Shown here: positions 1-9,900 of the stretch, in pieces
How positions within the stretch are numbered: position 1 is the stretch's first letter
How the letters are laid out: each line of letters begins with the position of its first letter
Origin: an uncultured delta proteobacterium
Lineage (GTDB): Bacteria > Desulfobacterota > Syntrophia > Syntrophales > Smithellaceae
Direction: 5' to 3'
DNA: 64,000 nucleotides
NCBI GenBank assembly: GCA_903907985.1
Contig: CAIVQG010000043.1
Coordinates: forward strand, 1 to 64,000
Position numbers and translations under genes: made by a program
The notes under the pieces: generated by a model
The model's input: the letters and a program-made list of their open reading frames with translations, nothing else
Databases searched by the model: none
What the model was told of the DNA's origin: nothing

Positions 1-14
1 CCTGTAAATTGCGC

Positions 15-43
15 TTGACAGCTCCTCTTAATTGGGCTAAACA
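15..43 (+). promoter_or_regulatory. Probable sigma70-type promoter of rpsT
   Basis: A consensus -35 hexamer TTGACA (15-20) is followed after 17 nt by TAAACA (38-43), about 36 nt ahead of the rpsT start. The hexamers are seen directly; promoter function is inferred. Confidence 0.55.
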
Positions 44-78
44 ATGCCGCCTTATTAATAAAACCTAGGAGGAATCTT

Positions 79-345
79 TTGGCAACGCATAAATCAGCAG
101 AAAAACGTGATCGTCAAAGCGTAAAACGCCGCGAGCGTAATGTCGCCGACAAGTCCGCGATCAAAACAAAAATCAAATCGGTACTTAGCGCTGTAGTGGC
201 TAAAGATAAAGAAGCATCCGCCAAAGCTCTCCAAGCAGCTATTCCGGCGCTCGACAAAGCCGCAGTTAAAGGTGTAATTCACAAGAATAATGCCTCGCGT
301 AAAATTTCCCGGCTGACCAAAAAAATAAACGCTCTTCAAGGCTAA
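79..345 (+). CDS. rpsT: 30S ribosomal protein S20
   Basis: Small-subunit ribosomal protein that binds 16S rRNA early in 30S assembly. The 88-residue, very lysine/arginine-rich product begins MATHKSAEKRDRQ and has the helical S20 pattern (SAEKR near the N-terminus, HKNNASRKISRL near the C-terminus), and its length is normal for the family. The start is TTG at 79, preceded by a strong AGGAGGAA ribosome-binding site at 67-74; no ATG gives the family N-terminus. S20 genes often use a non-ATG start, and the TTG may help autogenous translational control. It is monocistronic here: a promoter lies just upstream and a terminator-like hairpin just downstream. Confidence 0.97.
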   Translation: MATHKSAEKRDRQSVKRRERNVADKSAIKTKIKSVLSAVVAKDKEASAKALQAAIPALDKAAVKGVIHKNNASRKISRLTKKINALQG

Positions 346-351
346 TAAGTG

Positions 352-400
352 ATGAAGCTGCTAACCTTTTATGGCGGGTAGCTTCATTGCTGTTTTCTCT
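352..400 (+). terminator. Rho-independent terminator-like hairpin after rpsT
   Basis: ATGAAGCT (352-359) pairs perfectly with AGCTTCAT (380-387). A partly paired inner stem (ACC/GGT) closes the loop, and a T-rich stretch (391-400) follows. It sits 7 nt after the rpsT stop. Confidence 0.6.
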
Positions 401-991
401 TCTTCCCTTTTCCCTATAGCGCTCCCTTTGTTGGCTCAAAGTCGGCTTCATCGGCGTATTTATGACGTGGGGCTTCAGGTTATCAGGTTATACACTTCGT
501 TTTGGCGAGGGGAGTCTCCTTGCCGCCGGAGTGTCATCTTTAAACGGGAAATGGAATCAAATCCGTGCGAAATTAGTTGTTTAGTGGTTTGATCTGATCC
601 CAGCCGCAGCTTATAATTAAGTGCAGATGATGAAATGACCAACTTATTTGTTCCTTCTTCTTAAAAAAAGACAACTCCACTTTTTAAAATGAGTTAATGT
701 CTCCGCGTATAAGTCGATGCAGATATGCTTGACGCCTGATTATATTGCGGCTTACAAACCAAAGGCTATCTTTTTATTGATATTCACAGCTGTATCGGCT
801 ATCTGTAAACAAATATAATTCCAATTCTCCATCGCGCCAGCTTTGTTTGGCGTTGTCGGCTTTCCCAGAGGAGGTATAAATACGCCTCCTCCCGGCCGAT
901 GCGATATCGTCATTGATTTAGAAATGGATTAAGGGTTTATCTGAAAACTAATTGCGAAGATTTTCTAATTATGTTGGGGAGGATGAGTTAC
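401..991. other. Intergenic stretch with one structured element
   Basis: No convincing gene is seen; a 73-codon frame at 371-592 overlaps the terminator and has no ribosome-binding site or recognisable sequence. The only clear structure is an imperfect hairpin at 855-898: GAGGAGG (868-874) pairs with CCTCCTC (885-891) and an outer TCGGC (855-859) with GCCGA (894-898). It has no T tail, so it could be an RNA element or a relic. The last bases carry the ribosome-binding site of the next gene. Confidence 0.4.
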
Positions 992-2569
992 ATGAAACTA
1001 AGTAATTTGCGCAGTGGGAATGTAATCGGGGCATTGTTTGTTGCCTTGGTGCTCGTTGGTTGCGCCGGCGCGCCGCAGGTTAAGTCTTTTACAGTCAATC
1101 CCGTAAAGGTCGAAAAGGGTTCGCCGGAAAAAAGTTTCTGGCGCGATCAGGTAACTTATCCTTTTGCTGTTAAATACACCAAAGCAAAAGACTCCAAAGG
1201 CATTGTCTGGGAAGTTGCCTATATGGATGAGTATTATGGTCTTAATCCCCATCCGAAGGTTCTTGTGCTCATCCACGGCAAAGGAGCTTTTGGCGCTTAT
1301 TTTGGCCATGTGATGAAAGTTGCCCTGGAAAATGGTTTTCGGGTCATCGTGCCCGATTTGCCCCATTTTGGCAAATCCATTCCCGGCAACCTGGATAAGC
1401 CACTGTCCCGCAGCCTGCAGGATACACGGGAGGTTCTGTACGACATTATTGTGAAGCAGTTGGGAGTGAAGGAAGCTACTTATTTAGGCCACTCACTGGG
1501 CGGTCAATGGGTTCTTGGTTATGCTTTAACTTATCCGGGTGCAGTAGAAAAAATAATTCTGGAAAGTTCGGCCGGGCTGGAGGAATATCCGACAATAATT
1601 AAGATGGGCGATAAAGAATTACTCCTGTTTGATGAATCGCAAAAGGACATGAAGTCCTGGGAAATTGTCTGGGGAGATCGTTTGAAACAGGGGTTAATGC
1701 AGGATGAAGAATATTGGAGAAATTTTGCTTATTTCAGGCATAAAAATCCGAAGACCGGCAAGATTGAACCGGCAAAAACAGGTTTTTTTATTAATGATAC
1801 GGAATATGCAAAATATTTCACCGAAATACGAATTGCCCTGAACTACGGTAATAAAAGAGAACATTACAATTACTGCGCGGAAGATGCGCGGGATCTTTAT
1901 TCGCTGGGAGTTGAAGTGCGCAGGGAAGATCCGGGGAGCCTTAACAAGAGAATAAAGAATATCAAGGTGCCCATATTCCTGACTTATGGTGATAAAGATC
2001 CGATTATACCCACACCGCTTAGCTCGAAGAGCAATTTGCGCTGGGAATTAATTAAGCCCTTTTATGATGACTTGAAGAAAGCGGGCAATCCGCCTCTAGT
2101 CAAAATATATTCCGGGGCAGGCCATTTCATTCACACTGATTTTCCGGAACTGTATTCTCAGGACGTGGTCAGTTTTGTCCTGCAATCAAAGGCCAGCGGA
2201 CCGCTGGAAGATGTTGATGGTTACAAATCACCGGAAATTAAGCTTCCGGAAGATGTGCAGTCTTTCCTCAATCAATTTAAGAAAGATATGCTGACTTATG
2301 ATATAAAAAAAATAAGTATGCATTATGCTGCGGATTTTAAACAAGACGGTTACGACAGGAAAGCTTTTCTCGAAGTATTGAGTAAGACGGTCAACTTTAT
2401 AACCAAATACGAGATTAAATTGACAAGATTTGAAGTGTTTAAAAATAATTCTGCTATCGTGCTCATTGATGGTTCAGTTGATCTGGGTTCGATGACAGTG
2501 CCTTTCGCTGATCGTTCCCTGATGATTAAGGAAAACGGTGTATGGAAATGGTACGGTAATCAAAAGTAA
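992..2569 (+). CDS. Alpha/beta hydrolase lipoprotein with C-terminal NTF2/SnoaL-like region
   Basis: Probable envelope-anchored hydrolase; substrate unknown. The N-terminus (MKLSNLRSG, hydrophobic stretch, LVGC lipobox) predicts a lipoprotein. The alpha/beta hydrolase core shows an oxyanion-type HGKG (His95), the nucleophile elbow GHSLGG (Ser168), an acid region YGDKDP and a late GAGHFIH supplying the catalytic His. The last ~110 residues follow a linker and look like a small NTF2/SnoaL-type alpha+beta domain. ATG 992 is preferred over the upstream ATG 971 because GGGGAGG (976-982) lies 9 nt before it and the signal peptide then begins correctly. The gene stands alone, with no operon partner to suggest the substrate. 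Confidence 0.8.
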   Translation: MKLSNLRSGNVIGALFVALVLVGCAGAPQVKSFTVNPVKVEKGSPEKSFWRDQVTYPFAVKYTKAKDSKGIVWEVAYMDEYYGLNPHPKVLVLIHGKGAFGAYFGHVMKVALENGFRVIVPDLPHFGKSIPGNLDKPLSRSLQDTREVLYDIIVKQLGVKEATYLGHSLGGQWVLGYALTYPGAVEKIILESSAGLEEYPTIIKMGDKELLLFDESQKDMKSWEIVWGDRLKQGLMQDEEYWRNFAYFRHKNPKTGKIEPAKTGFFINDTEYAKYFTEIRIALNYGNKREHYNYCAEDARDLYSLGVEVRREDPGSLNKRIKNIKVPIFLTYGDKDPIIPTPLSSKSNLRWELIKPFYDDLKKAGNPPLVKIYSGAGHFIHTDFPELYSQDVVSFVLQSKASGPLEDVDGYKSPEIKLPEDVQSFLNQFKKDMLTYDIKKISMHYAADFKQDGYDRKAFLEVLSKTVNFITKYEIKLTRFEVFKNNSAIVLIDGSVDLGSMTVPFADRSLMIKENGVWKWYGNQK

Positions 2570-2638
2570 ACTTTGAGAGATCAGTTGACACCTTTGTGTT
2601 TATTGGTGCGAGGTAGTTGTCCTGACGATTAATTGCTA

Positions 2639-3412
2639 ATGATACAAACAAAGAGCCATCAGTTTAATCTGTCTTCTTTCCGGCAAGAGTTCCGGCACAG
2701 CAGTCTGCCTCTGACTGATCTGGTGTGCGCAATTGGGAATTACTTCCTGGGATATCCTTATCTACCGGCTACTCTGGAGGCAGGTGGTAAAGAAAAATTA
2801 ATTGTTAACTTTGCCCAATTTGATTGTTTTACTTTTGTGGAAACAGTGCTGGCGCTGAACAGATGTGTTGTTAACGGAAAAATAACAAACTCCGAATTCC
2901 GGTGGGCATTACAATTGATCCGTTATCGTCAGGGTATAATTGATGGCTACTCTTCGCGCTTGCATTACTTTACCGACTGGCTGCGGGATAATGAACAAAA
3001 GAAAATAATAAGTGATATTTCCCGCCAGCTCGGAGCGGTTAATCAGCGAAAAAAAATAAATTATATGACCGCTCACCGCAAAGCATACAGTGCCTTGCAT
3101 GATGAAAATGAATTTAACAAAATGCAACTTGCGGAGAAAAATATCTCCCGCAGGATTATGCAGGTAATTCCCCAAGATGAAGTCAACCGGCAAATGGACA
3201 AAATTAAAACAGGCGATATTATTGCTTTTCCTGCCACTAAGGAAGGACTGGATGTTGCCCACGTAGGATTCGCCCTGTGGCGGGGAAAAAAATTACATCT
3301 TCTGCATGCCTCCAGTAACGAAGGTGCGGTGGTTGTCTCGGGAAAAACGCTCGGTGCTTACCTGAAATCAAATAAAAATTTTACCGGTATAATCGTCGCT
3401 CGTCTTTTCTAA
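2639..3412 (+). CDS. DUF1460 family NlpC/P60-fold protein
   Basis: Resembles the DUF1460 family of cysteine amidase/peptidase-fold proteins, thought to act on peptidoglycan peptides. Seen are the family signature YPYLPATLEAG, then FDCFTFVE carrying the presumed catalytic Cys, and later GDIIAFPA...DVAHVGFAL with the presumed catalytic His and an LLHASS segment. About 257 residues. An in-frame TAA at 2630-2632 limits the start to TTG 2633 or ATG 2639, and neither has a clear ribosome-binding site. Most relatives are exported, but no signal peptide can be recovered here, so it is either cytoplasmic or has lost its leader. It lies about 70 nt after the hydrolase and may be cotranscribed with it. 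Confidence 0.75.
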   Translation: MIQTKSHQFNLSSFRQEFRHSSLPLTDLVCAIGNYFLGYPYLPATLEAGGKEKLIVNFAQFDCFTFVETVLALNRCVVNGKITNSEFRWALQLIRYRQGIIDGYSSRLHYFTDWLRDNEQKKIISDISRQLGAVNQRKKINYMTAHRKAYSALHDENEFNKMQLAEKNISRRIMQVIPQDEVNRQMDKIKTGDIIAFPATKEGLDVAHVGFALWRGKKLHLLHASSNEGAVVVSGKTLGAYLKSNKNFTGIIVARLF

Positions 3413-3479
3413 TATTTATGCGCCGACTATATACTCTTTACAATCTTTTGCTGCGCCAAAATAAAGAAATAAAAATGGC

Positions 3480-3508
3480 TTGACAATTATTGAGCATATG
3501 ATTAGTAA
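3480..3508 (+). promoter_or_regulatory. Probable promoter of the tetR-RND efflux operon
   Basis: TTGACA at 3480-3485 is followed after 17 nt by TAGTAA (3503-3508). The -10 region lies inside the left arm of the large inverted repeat at 3498-3539, as expected for a repressor-controlled promoter. Confidence 0.5.
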
Positions 3509-3539
3509 TGCTGATCAAACGATCAGCATTACTAATCAT
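3498..3539. promoter_or_regulatory. Perfect 19-bp inverted repeat, probable TetR operator
   Basis: The arm ATGATTAGTAATGCTGATC (3498-3516) is repeated exactly inverted at 3521-3539 around a 4-nt AAAC spacer. It lies ~70 nt before a tetR-family gene and overlaps the predicted -10. TetR dimers bind such palindromes, so autoregulation and control of the efflux genes is the natural inference. Confidence 0.7.
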
Positions 3540-3607
3540 TATGGTTTCGGTGACGATAATATGGCAGCACTATAGTTGCGAAGAGACCAGAAAGCTGAAA
3601 TATAAGT

Positions 3608-4249
3608 ATGAATGAAAACCGTCAGAACATCATTTGCGCCACCGAACGCCTGTTACAGACAAAAGGTCTGGCCCAGATGACCACTCGCAATATCGCCCGT
3701 GAGGCGGGGGTTGCGGAAGGTTTAATTTATCATCACTTCAAGGATAAGGCTGAATTAATCCATGAGGTGGTTGAGCAACGCATGCATGTTGCCAAGAATA
3801 TTCTGGAAAAGCTGCCTTTGCAGGTAGGATTGCGCAAGGTAAACGAAAATCTGGAAGAAGTGCTTCAGGTGGCTTATGATTCCCATTATCAGATCATACC
3901 CATCATTTGCTCTGTTTTCGCCGATCATCAGTTGCAAATCAGTATCCAGAAAATAATGAAGGAACGAGAACTCGGCCCGCAACTTGCCATTGAAACCCTG
4001 GCCTTGTATCTGGCCGCCGAACAACGATTAGGAAGAATTGCCGGAGATGTTCTTCCTCTGTCCGCGGCAAAGCTTCTCTGGATGGTGGCTTTTCAACTCG
4101 CGCTGGATGACCAGTTCATGGGGCGGAAAAGCGATTTATCCAGAGCACGTGAAGATATCCGGGAAGCGATCGGGACCATTTTAATCGCTTTGGAACCGCG
4201 ACTTACGGTCAAGCAGAAAACAAACTTGAAAAAGAGATCAAAGTCATGA
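3608..4249 (+). CDS. TetR/AcrR family transcriptional repressor
   Basis: One-component regulator, 213 residues, normal for the family. The N-terminal helix-turn-helix is clear (ERLLQTKGLAQMTTRNIAR, then EAGVAEGLIYHHFKDKAEL, residues about 12-45); the rest is the variable ligand-binding helical domain. Its 3' end overlaps the outer-membrane-factor gene by 4 nt (ATGA), so the two are translationally coupled. It very probably represses its own operon through the 3498-3539 palindrome and is released by a substrate of the pump. No strong ribosome-binding site precedes the ATG, consistent with low expression. Confidence 0.9.
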   Translation: MNENRQNIICATERLLQTKGLAQMTTRNIAREAGVAEGLIYHHFKDKAELIHEVVEQRMHVAKNILEKLPLQVGLRKVNENLEEVLQVAYDSHYQIIPIICSVFADHQLQISIQKIMKERELGPQLAIETLALYLAAEQRLGRIAGDVLPLSAAKLLWMVAFQLALDDQFMGRKSDLSRAREDIREAIGTILIALEPRLTVKQKTNLKKRSKS

Positions 4250-5739
4250 AGTCATTTTTCGTAAGCATATTCTTTGTTGTAATAGTTGTCGTTATTATGA
4301 GCAGTTGTGCCGTCGGACCGGATTTTCGTTCTCCGGAGCTCGCTCCGCCTGGGCATTATACAGCAGTGCCTCTGCCCATACAGACGGCCAGTGTGCTGGA
4401 ATCCGGCGGAGCAGCCCAGTATTTCGCCTTCACTGAAGACCTGCCCGGTGAGTGGTGGAAACTCTTTCGCTCGCCGGAACTAGACGGGCTGATCAAAAAG
4501 GGACTTGAGGACAGTCCGACTTTGACTGCCGCCCAGGCGGCGCTCCGCAAGGCCGAGGAAGACCTGCGCGCGACGAGCGGATCGACGACGTATCCGGCTG
4601 TAAATGCCGGTTTGCAGGCGACACGCCAGCAAACTTCCGGCAATGTGACCACGGGACCAAGTAACACCTATAATCTTTATAACGCTTCGGTCAGCGTTTC
4701 CTACACCCTTGATTTTTTCGGCGGCGGACGCCGCCAGATCGAAGCATATCAGGCGCAGGTCGATTATCAACGCTATATCTTTGAAGCGACCTATCTGACT
4801 CTTACCGCCAATATTGTGACTACGGCTATTTCGGAAGCGTCGTTACGGGCGCAGATTGACTCCACTAAAGAGGTTATTGCGGCGCAGCAGAAACAACTTG
4901 CTGTAATAAAAAAACAATATGAACTGGGCGCGTTATCCCTTGCGGCGTTGCTGTCGCAAGAAACAGAACTGGCCATGACGGCCGCAACGCTGCCCCCCCT
5001 TGAAAAGCAACTCAATGCCACCCGTCATGCCCTGGCGGTGCTGATCGGGCAGTTCCCAGGCGAAGGAAAACTACCCGAATTCAATCTTGCTTCACTGCAT
5101 TTGCCGGAATCGCTGCCGGTAAGCCTGCCCTCGCTTTTGGCGCGTCAGCGTCCCGACATTCGCGCCTCCGAAGCATTATTACACCAGGCCTGTGCAACAG
5201 TCGGTGTAGCGACAGCAAATCTCTACCCGCAGATCACCCTGAGCGCTGGTTATGGGTTTCAGGCAATAGCTACAGACCTGCTGTTCAACGGGCAAAGTGT
5301 TGCCTGGAATCTGGGTGCTGGTCTTTTACAACCAATCTTCCGTGGCGGCGAGTTGGCTGCTAAGCGGAAGAGCGCTATTGCTGCCTATGATCAGGCAACG
5401 TCCCAATACCGGCAGACTGTCCTGAAGGCTTTTCAGGATGTGGCGGACGTTTTGCGCGCTCTGGAAACAGATGCCCGGACCTTACAGGCGCAAACGGAAG
5501 CTCAGATTGCCGCTAAAGCCACGCTGGATTTAATCGAAAAGCAATATGAACTGGGCGCGGTGAACTATCTGGCGCTGTTGATTGCCCAGCGTGATTTTCA
5601 GAAAATACGTATTAATGTGATTGCAGCCCAGGCGCAGCGGTATGCGGATACTGCCGCTCTTTTCCAGGCATTAGGCGGTGGCTGGTGGAACCGAAAGGCG
5701 GTGTCCACCGATTCCCCCGTGGAAAAGGCCGGGGAATGA
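4246..5739 (+). CDS. RND efflux outer membrane factor lipoprotein (NodT/OprM family)
   Basis: TolC-like outer membrane channel that completes a tripartite efflux pump. The 497-residue product starts with a lipoprotein signal (MSSC, Cys21, then AVGPDFRSPE as in OprM/NodT). It carries the two repeated TolC-type halves, each with a long helical segment; the KKQYELGALSLAALL and EKQYELGAVNYLALL motifs mark the same point of each repeat. ARQRPDIRASEALL and ANLYPQITLSAGYGF are typical family blocks. It overlaps tetR by 4 nt and precedes the fusion protein and pump genes. Confidence 0.93.
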   Translation: MKSFFVSIFFVVIVVVIMSSCAVGPDFRSPELAPPGHYTAVPLPIQTASVLESGGAAQYFAFTEDLPGEWWKLFRSPELDGLIKKGLEDSPTLTAAQAALRKAEEDLRATSGSTTYPAVNAGLQATRQQTSGNVTTGPSNTYNLYNASVSVSYTLDFFGGGRRQIEAYQAQVDYQRYIFEATYLTLTANIVTTAISEASLRAQIDSTKEVIAAQQKQLAVIKKQYELGALSLAALLSQETELAMTAATLPPLEKQLNATRHALAVLIGQFPGEGKLPEFNLASLHLPESLPVSLPSLLARQRPDIRASEALLHQACATVGVATANLYPQITLSAGYGFQAIATDLLFNGQSVAWNLGAGLLQPIFRGGELAAKRKSAIAAYDQATSQYRQTVLKAFQDVADVLRALETDARTLQAQTEAQIAAKATLDLIEKQYELGAVNYLALLIAQRDFQKIRINVIAAQAQRYADTAALFQALGGGWWNRKAVSTDSPVEKAGE

Positions 5740-5781
5740 TCGTCCCGTAGCGGCTTATGTTATCTAAAGAGGAGATGAAGA

Positions 5782-6912
5782 ATGACTAAGCGTATGATAA
5801 TAATGCTGATAATTGTCGGCGTGATTTTCGGCGGTATTTTCGGATATCAGGGATTCCAGACATACATGATGAAAAAGTACATGTCTGCGGGGTCGGAACC
5901 GGCAGTTCAAGTGTCGGCTTTCAAGGCCGCAAGTGAAGAATGGCAGGAGCAAATTCAGGCGGTAGGAACCTTGCGGGCAGTACGTGGCGTTGATGTGGCC
6001 AGCGAGACTGCCGGTGTGGTACAGAGTGTACATTTTAAATCCGGAGACAATATTAAAGCAGGCCAGCTCTTAGTGCAAGTCAACGCAGATACCGACATCG
6101 CCCAGTTAAAAGTGCTTGCAGCGGCAGCAGAACTCGCAGAGAGTATTTATGAGCGCAATAAAAAACAGTTTCTGGCCCAGGCCGTAAGCAAGGCATCGCT
6201 GGATGTAGATGCCGCCGATCTCAAGGGCAAGAATGCTCAGGTTAGACAGCAGCAGGCCCAGGTTAACAAAAAAACAATTCGGGCACCCTTTGCCGGCCGC
6301 CTCGGTATAAGCTCCTTGAATTCGGGACAGTACTTGAACCAGGGAGACAAGATCGTTACTCTGCAGGCGCTGGATTCGATTTACATTGACTTCTACCTGC
6401 CGCAGCAAGAGCTCTCCCGTCTATTGGCTGGTCAGGAGGTTGCCGTCGTCACCGACACATATCCCGATAAAAAATTTAAAGGTAAAATATCCGCCATCAG
6501 TCCGAAAATTGATCCGCAAACGCGTAATGTCCAGATTGAGGCAATTGTTGCCAATCCGCGTCATGAATTGTTGCCGGGCATGTATGCGACAATCAAGGTT
6601 CGGGCAGGCACAGCCAAACGCTATCTGACAATCCCCCGGACAGCAGTGACATTTAATCCTTATGGAGAAACCGTTTACATTGTGGAGGCAAAAGGCGCAG
6701 CTAAAGACGGGAAGGCGTCGCAGTTTGTCCGGCAGACCTTCGTCACTTTGGGACCGGCTCGTGGTGATCAGGTGGCGATCATTAAAGGTATCAAAGAAGG
6801 TGACCTTATTGTTACCAGCGGTCAGCTTAAGCTGCGTAGCGGCAGTCAGATAATCGTCAATAATCAGGTGCAGCCTGCAAATGATGCTAATCCTGTTCCG
6901 GCAGAGCAGTAA
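5782..6912 (+). CDS. RND efflux periplasmic adaptor (membrane fusion protein)
   Basis: Links the inner-membrane pump to the outer-membrane channel. The 376 residues comprise an N-terminal membrane anchor (about 5-22), a split lipoyl/barrel-sandwich domain (ASETAGVVQSVHFKSGDNIKAGQLL ... TIRAPFAGRLGI) around a short helical hairpin, a beta-barrel domain (IDFYLPQQELSRL...) and a membrane-proximal domain (LTIPRTAVTFNPYGETVYIV). No lipobox is seen, so it is anchored by the uncleaved N-terminal helix. GAGGAG at 5770-5775 is the ribosome-binding site. It lies 42 nt after the channel gene and 17 nt before the pump gene. The family matches MexA/AcrA-type HlyD proteins of the HAE1 class. Confidence 0.93.
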   Translation: MTKRMIIMLIIVGVIFGGIFGYQGFQTYMMKKYMSAGSEPAVQVSAFKAASEEWQEQIQAVGTLRAVRGVDVASETAGVVQSVHFKSGDNIKAGQLLVQVNADTDIAQLKVLAAAAELAESIYERNKKQFLAQAVSKASLDVDAADLKGKNAQVRQQQAQVNKKTIRAPFAGRLGISSLNSGQYLNQGDKIVTLQALDSIYIDFYLPQQELSRLLAGQEVAVVTDTYPDKKFKGKISAISPKIDPQTRNVQIEAIVANPRHELLPGMYATIKVRAGTAKRYLTIPRTAVTFNPYGETVYIVEAKGAAKDGKASQFVRQTFVTLGPARGDQVAIIKGIKEGDLIVTSGQLKLRSGSQIIVNNQVQPANDANPVPAEQ

Positions 6913-6929
6913 ATGGAGAAGCAAGAATC

Positions 6930-9900
6930 ATGAAATTTACCGACATTTTCATCCGTCGTCCCGTTCTCGCTACTGTAGTCAGCCTGCTGATTCTGGTGCT
7001 GGGTCTGCGCTCGATTGATCTTCTCCCTGTCCGGGAATATCCGGCAACCCAGAATGCGGTGGTGACTGTAACAACCATCTATACCGGTGCCGATCCCGAA
7101 CTGGTATCCGGTTTCATCACCACACCGCTGGAAAACTCCATTGCCCAGGCTAACGGTATCGGCTACCTGACCTCGTCGAGCTCGCAAAGCATGAGCAACA
7201 TTACCGCCAACATGCGCCTTAACTATGATGCCAACAAAGCGCTTACCGAAATTAACACCAAGGTCAACGCGGTGATCAATCAATTGCCCAAAGGATCACA
7301 GCAGCCGGTGATAAGTATCTCCACCGGCGAGGACATCGGTGCCCTGATCATCGGCTTTTACAGCGAAGTATTGCCCACAAATAATATTACCGACTATTTA
7401 ATCAGGGTCGTGCAGCCCAAGTTGCAGGCCGTGGAAGGCGTTCAAACCGCCGAGATTCTGGGCAAACAGGAATTTGCCCTGCGGGCATGGCTTGACCCGG
7501 AAAAGATGGCTGCCCAGGGTGTGACAGCTGCGGATGTCAGCAACGCGTTGGCCGCCAATAATTTTATTTCTGCTCTGGGACGGACCAAGGGACAGATGGT
7601 GACTGTGGATCTCACAGCTGCCACCGGTCTGCACTCAGTAGATGAGTTCCGTAAACTGGTAATCAAATCGGTAGGGGGTGCGATTATCCGCATCGGAGAT
7701 GTTGCCAATGTGACTCTCGGCGCGGAAAATTACGACTCGTCGGTACGCTTTGACGGCAAGGCGGCCGTGTTTATAAGTATCAAGGTTGCGCCCAATGCTA
7801 ATCTGCTTACTGTTGCCAAGGCTGTTGCCACTGTTTTTCCCCAGATTGCTCAGAATCTGCCCCAAGGTCTGGAAGGTCGCATCGTCTATGACGCTACCGA
7901 GTATGTTAACAGCTCCATTAAAGAGGTTGTCATTACTCTTGTCGAGGCGCTGCTTATTGTGACCTTGGTCATTTTTCTTTCCTTGGGTTCGGTACGCTCT
8001 GTGATCATCCCTACTGTGGCCATTCCCCTGTCGCTGGTCGGAGCATTCTTTATTATGATGATTCTTGGTTACACTATCAACTTGATGACCTTGCTTGCCC
8101 TTGTTTTGGCTATCGGTCTGGTTGTAGATGATGCTATTATCGTGGTGGAAAACGTGCATCGCCATATGGAGGAAGGAGTACCTCTTCTACAGGCGTGCCT
8201 GCGCGGTGCCCGAGAACTGGGTGGACCGATTGTTGCCATGACAGTGGTACTGATCGCCGTATATGTGCCCATCGGCTTTATGGGCGGTCTCACGGGTGCA
8301 CTATTTACCGAGTTTGCTTATACGCTGGCCGGTTCAGTGCTTGTCTCCGCCATTATTGCCTTGACTCTTTCACCTATGATGTGCTCGCGCTTTCTTAAGG
8401 AACCAGCTCCGAATGAGCGGCATCGCTTTACCGAGTTTATCGACCGCCAATTTAACCGTCTGCGGAACGGTTATGCAGGAATTTTGCACAATTCGCTCAA
8501 CTCACTTCCCGTAGTTGTGGTATTTGCCGTGATTATTCTGGGCAGCAATTACTTTCTCTTTGCCAGCTCCAAAAGTGAACTCGCGCCTCAGGATGACCAG
8601 GGATTTATGATGGCCATGCTGACGGCGGCACCCGATGCCACCCTGGCACAGACCCAGCTCTATTCGCTGCAATTAGCCAAAATACTGGAACCGATACCGG
8701 AAATCGAACATCTTTTTCAGGTCGAAGGATTTTCAGGTCTCAATTCGGGATTTGCCGGTCTGGTGCTCAAACCATGGGATGAACGGAAGCGCACAACCAA
8801 GGTGCTCCAGCCGGAGATTCAAAACAGACTGGGCGAGATAGCCGGAGCTAATGCGGTGATATTCCAACCTCCACCTCTGCCCGGCACGGGGCACGGACTG
8901 CCCGTTCAATTCGTAATCGGTACTACTGAATCGTTCCCCAGACTCAATGATGTATCCCAAATATTTCTGGACAAGGCGCGCTTAAGCGGTATGTTCATGT
9001 ACGTGGATACAGACCTTAAAATTGATAAACCGCAGACCATTGTAGAGCTCGACCGGGACAAAATGGCGCAGATGGGGTTGACGATGCAGGATGTAGGCAG
9101 CTCCCTGGCTTCCATGCTGGGCGGAGGCTATGTCAACTACTTCAGCATGTCCGGCCGCTCCTACAAGGTGATTCCCCAGGTCAAACAAAATGAACGGCTG
9201 ACTGCCGATCAGTTAAATAATTACCACATTAATACAGCCGGCGGTCAATCCATTGCTGTTTCCACCATTGCCAGCCTTAAGACCACCGTTGTGCCCGAGT
9301 CCATTAACCACTTTCAGCAGCTCAATTCCTCAACCATATCCGCAGTTCTGACGCCCGGCGTCACTCTGGGACAGGCGCTCGATGGACTCAAAAAGATTGC
9401 CCGGAAGGTTTTGCCCGATGGTTACAGTGTCGATTACGCGGGTGAATCGCGGCAGTACATGCAGGAGTCCAGCTCACTGCTCATAACATTCGTTTTTGCA
9501 CTGATCATCATCTTTCTTGTACTGGCAGCATTGTTTGAAAGCTTTCGTGACCCGATCATTGTTCTGATCAGTGTGCCCATGTCTATGTGCGGGGCACTGA
9601 TTTTCATCAGCCTCGGCATCGGCGATGCCAGCTTGAACATCTATACCGAAGTGGGTCTTATAACACTCATTGGTCTTATCAGTAAGCATGGTATCCTTAT
9701 CGTACAGTTCGCCAATGACCTGCAACGTGAAGGCAAAAGCAAGCGCGAGGCCATTGAGCAGGCCGCTGCCGTTCGCCTGCGGCCCATCCTTATGACCACT
9801 GCGGCGATGGTGCTGGGCGTGCTGCCCCTGGTTTTTGCGTCCGGTGCCGGCGCCGCGGGCCGCTACAATATGGGGCTGGTCATCACCACCGGCATTTCCA

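Noticed and set aside
371-592. 73-codon frame after rpsT
   Set aside because: Begins inside the terminator hairpin, has no ribosome-binding site and no recognisable pattern.
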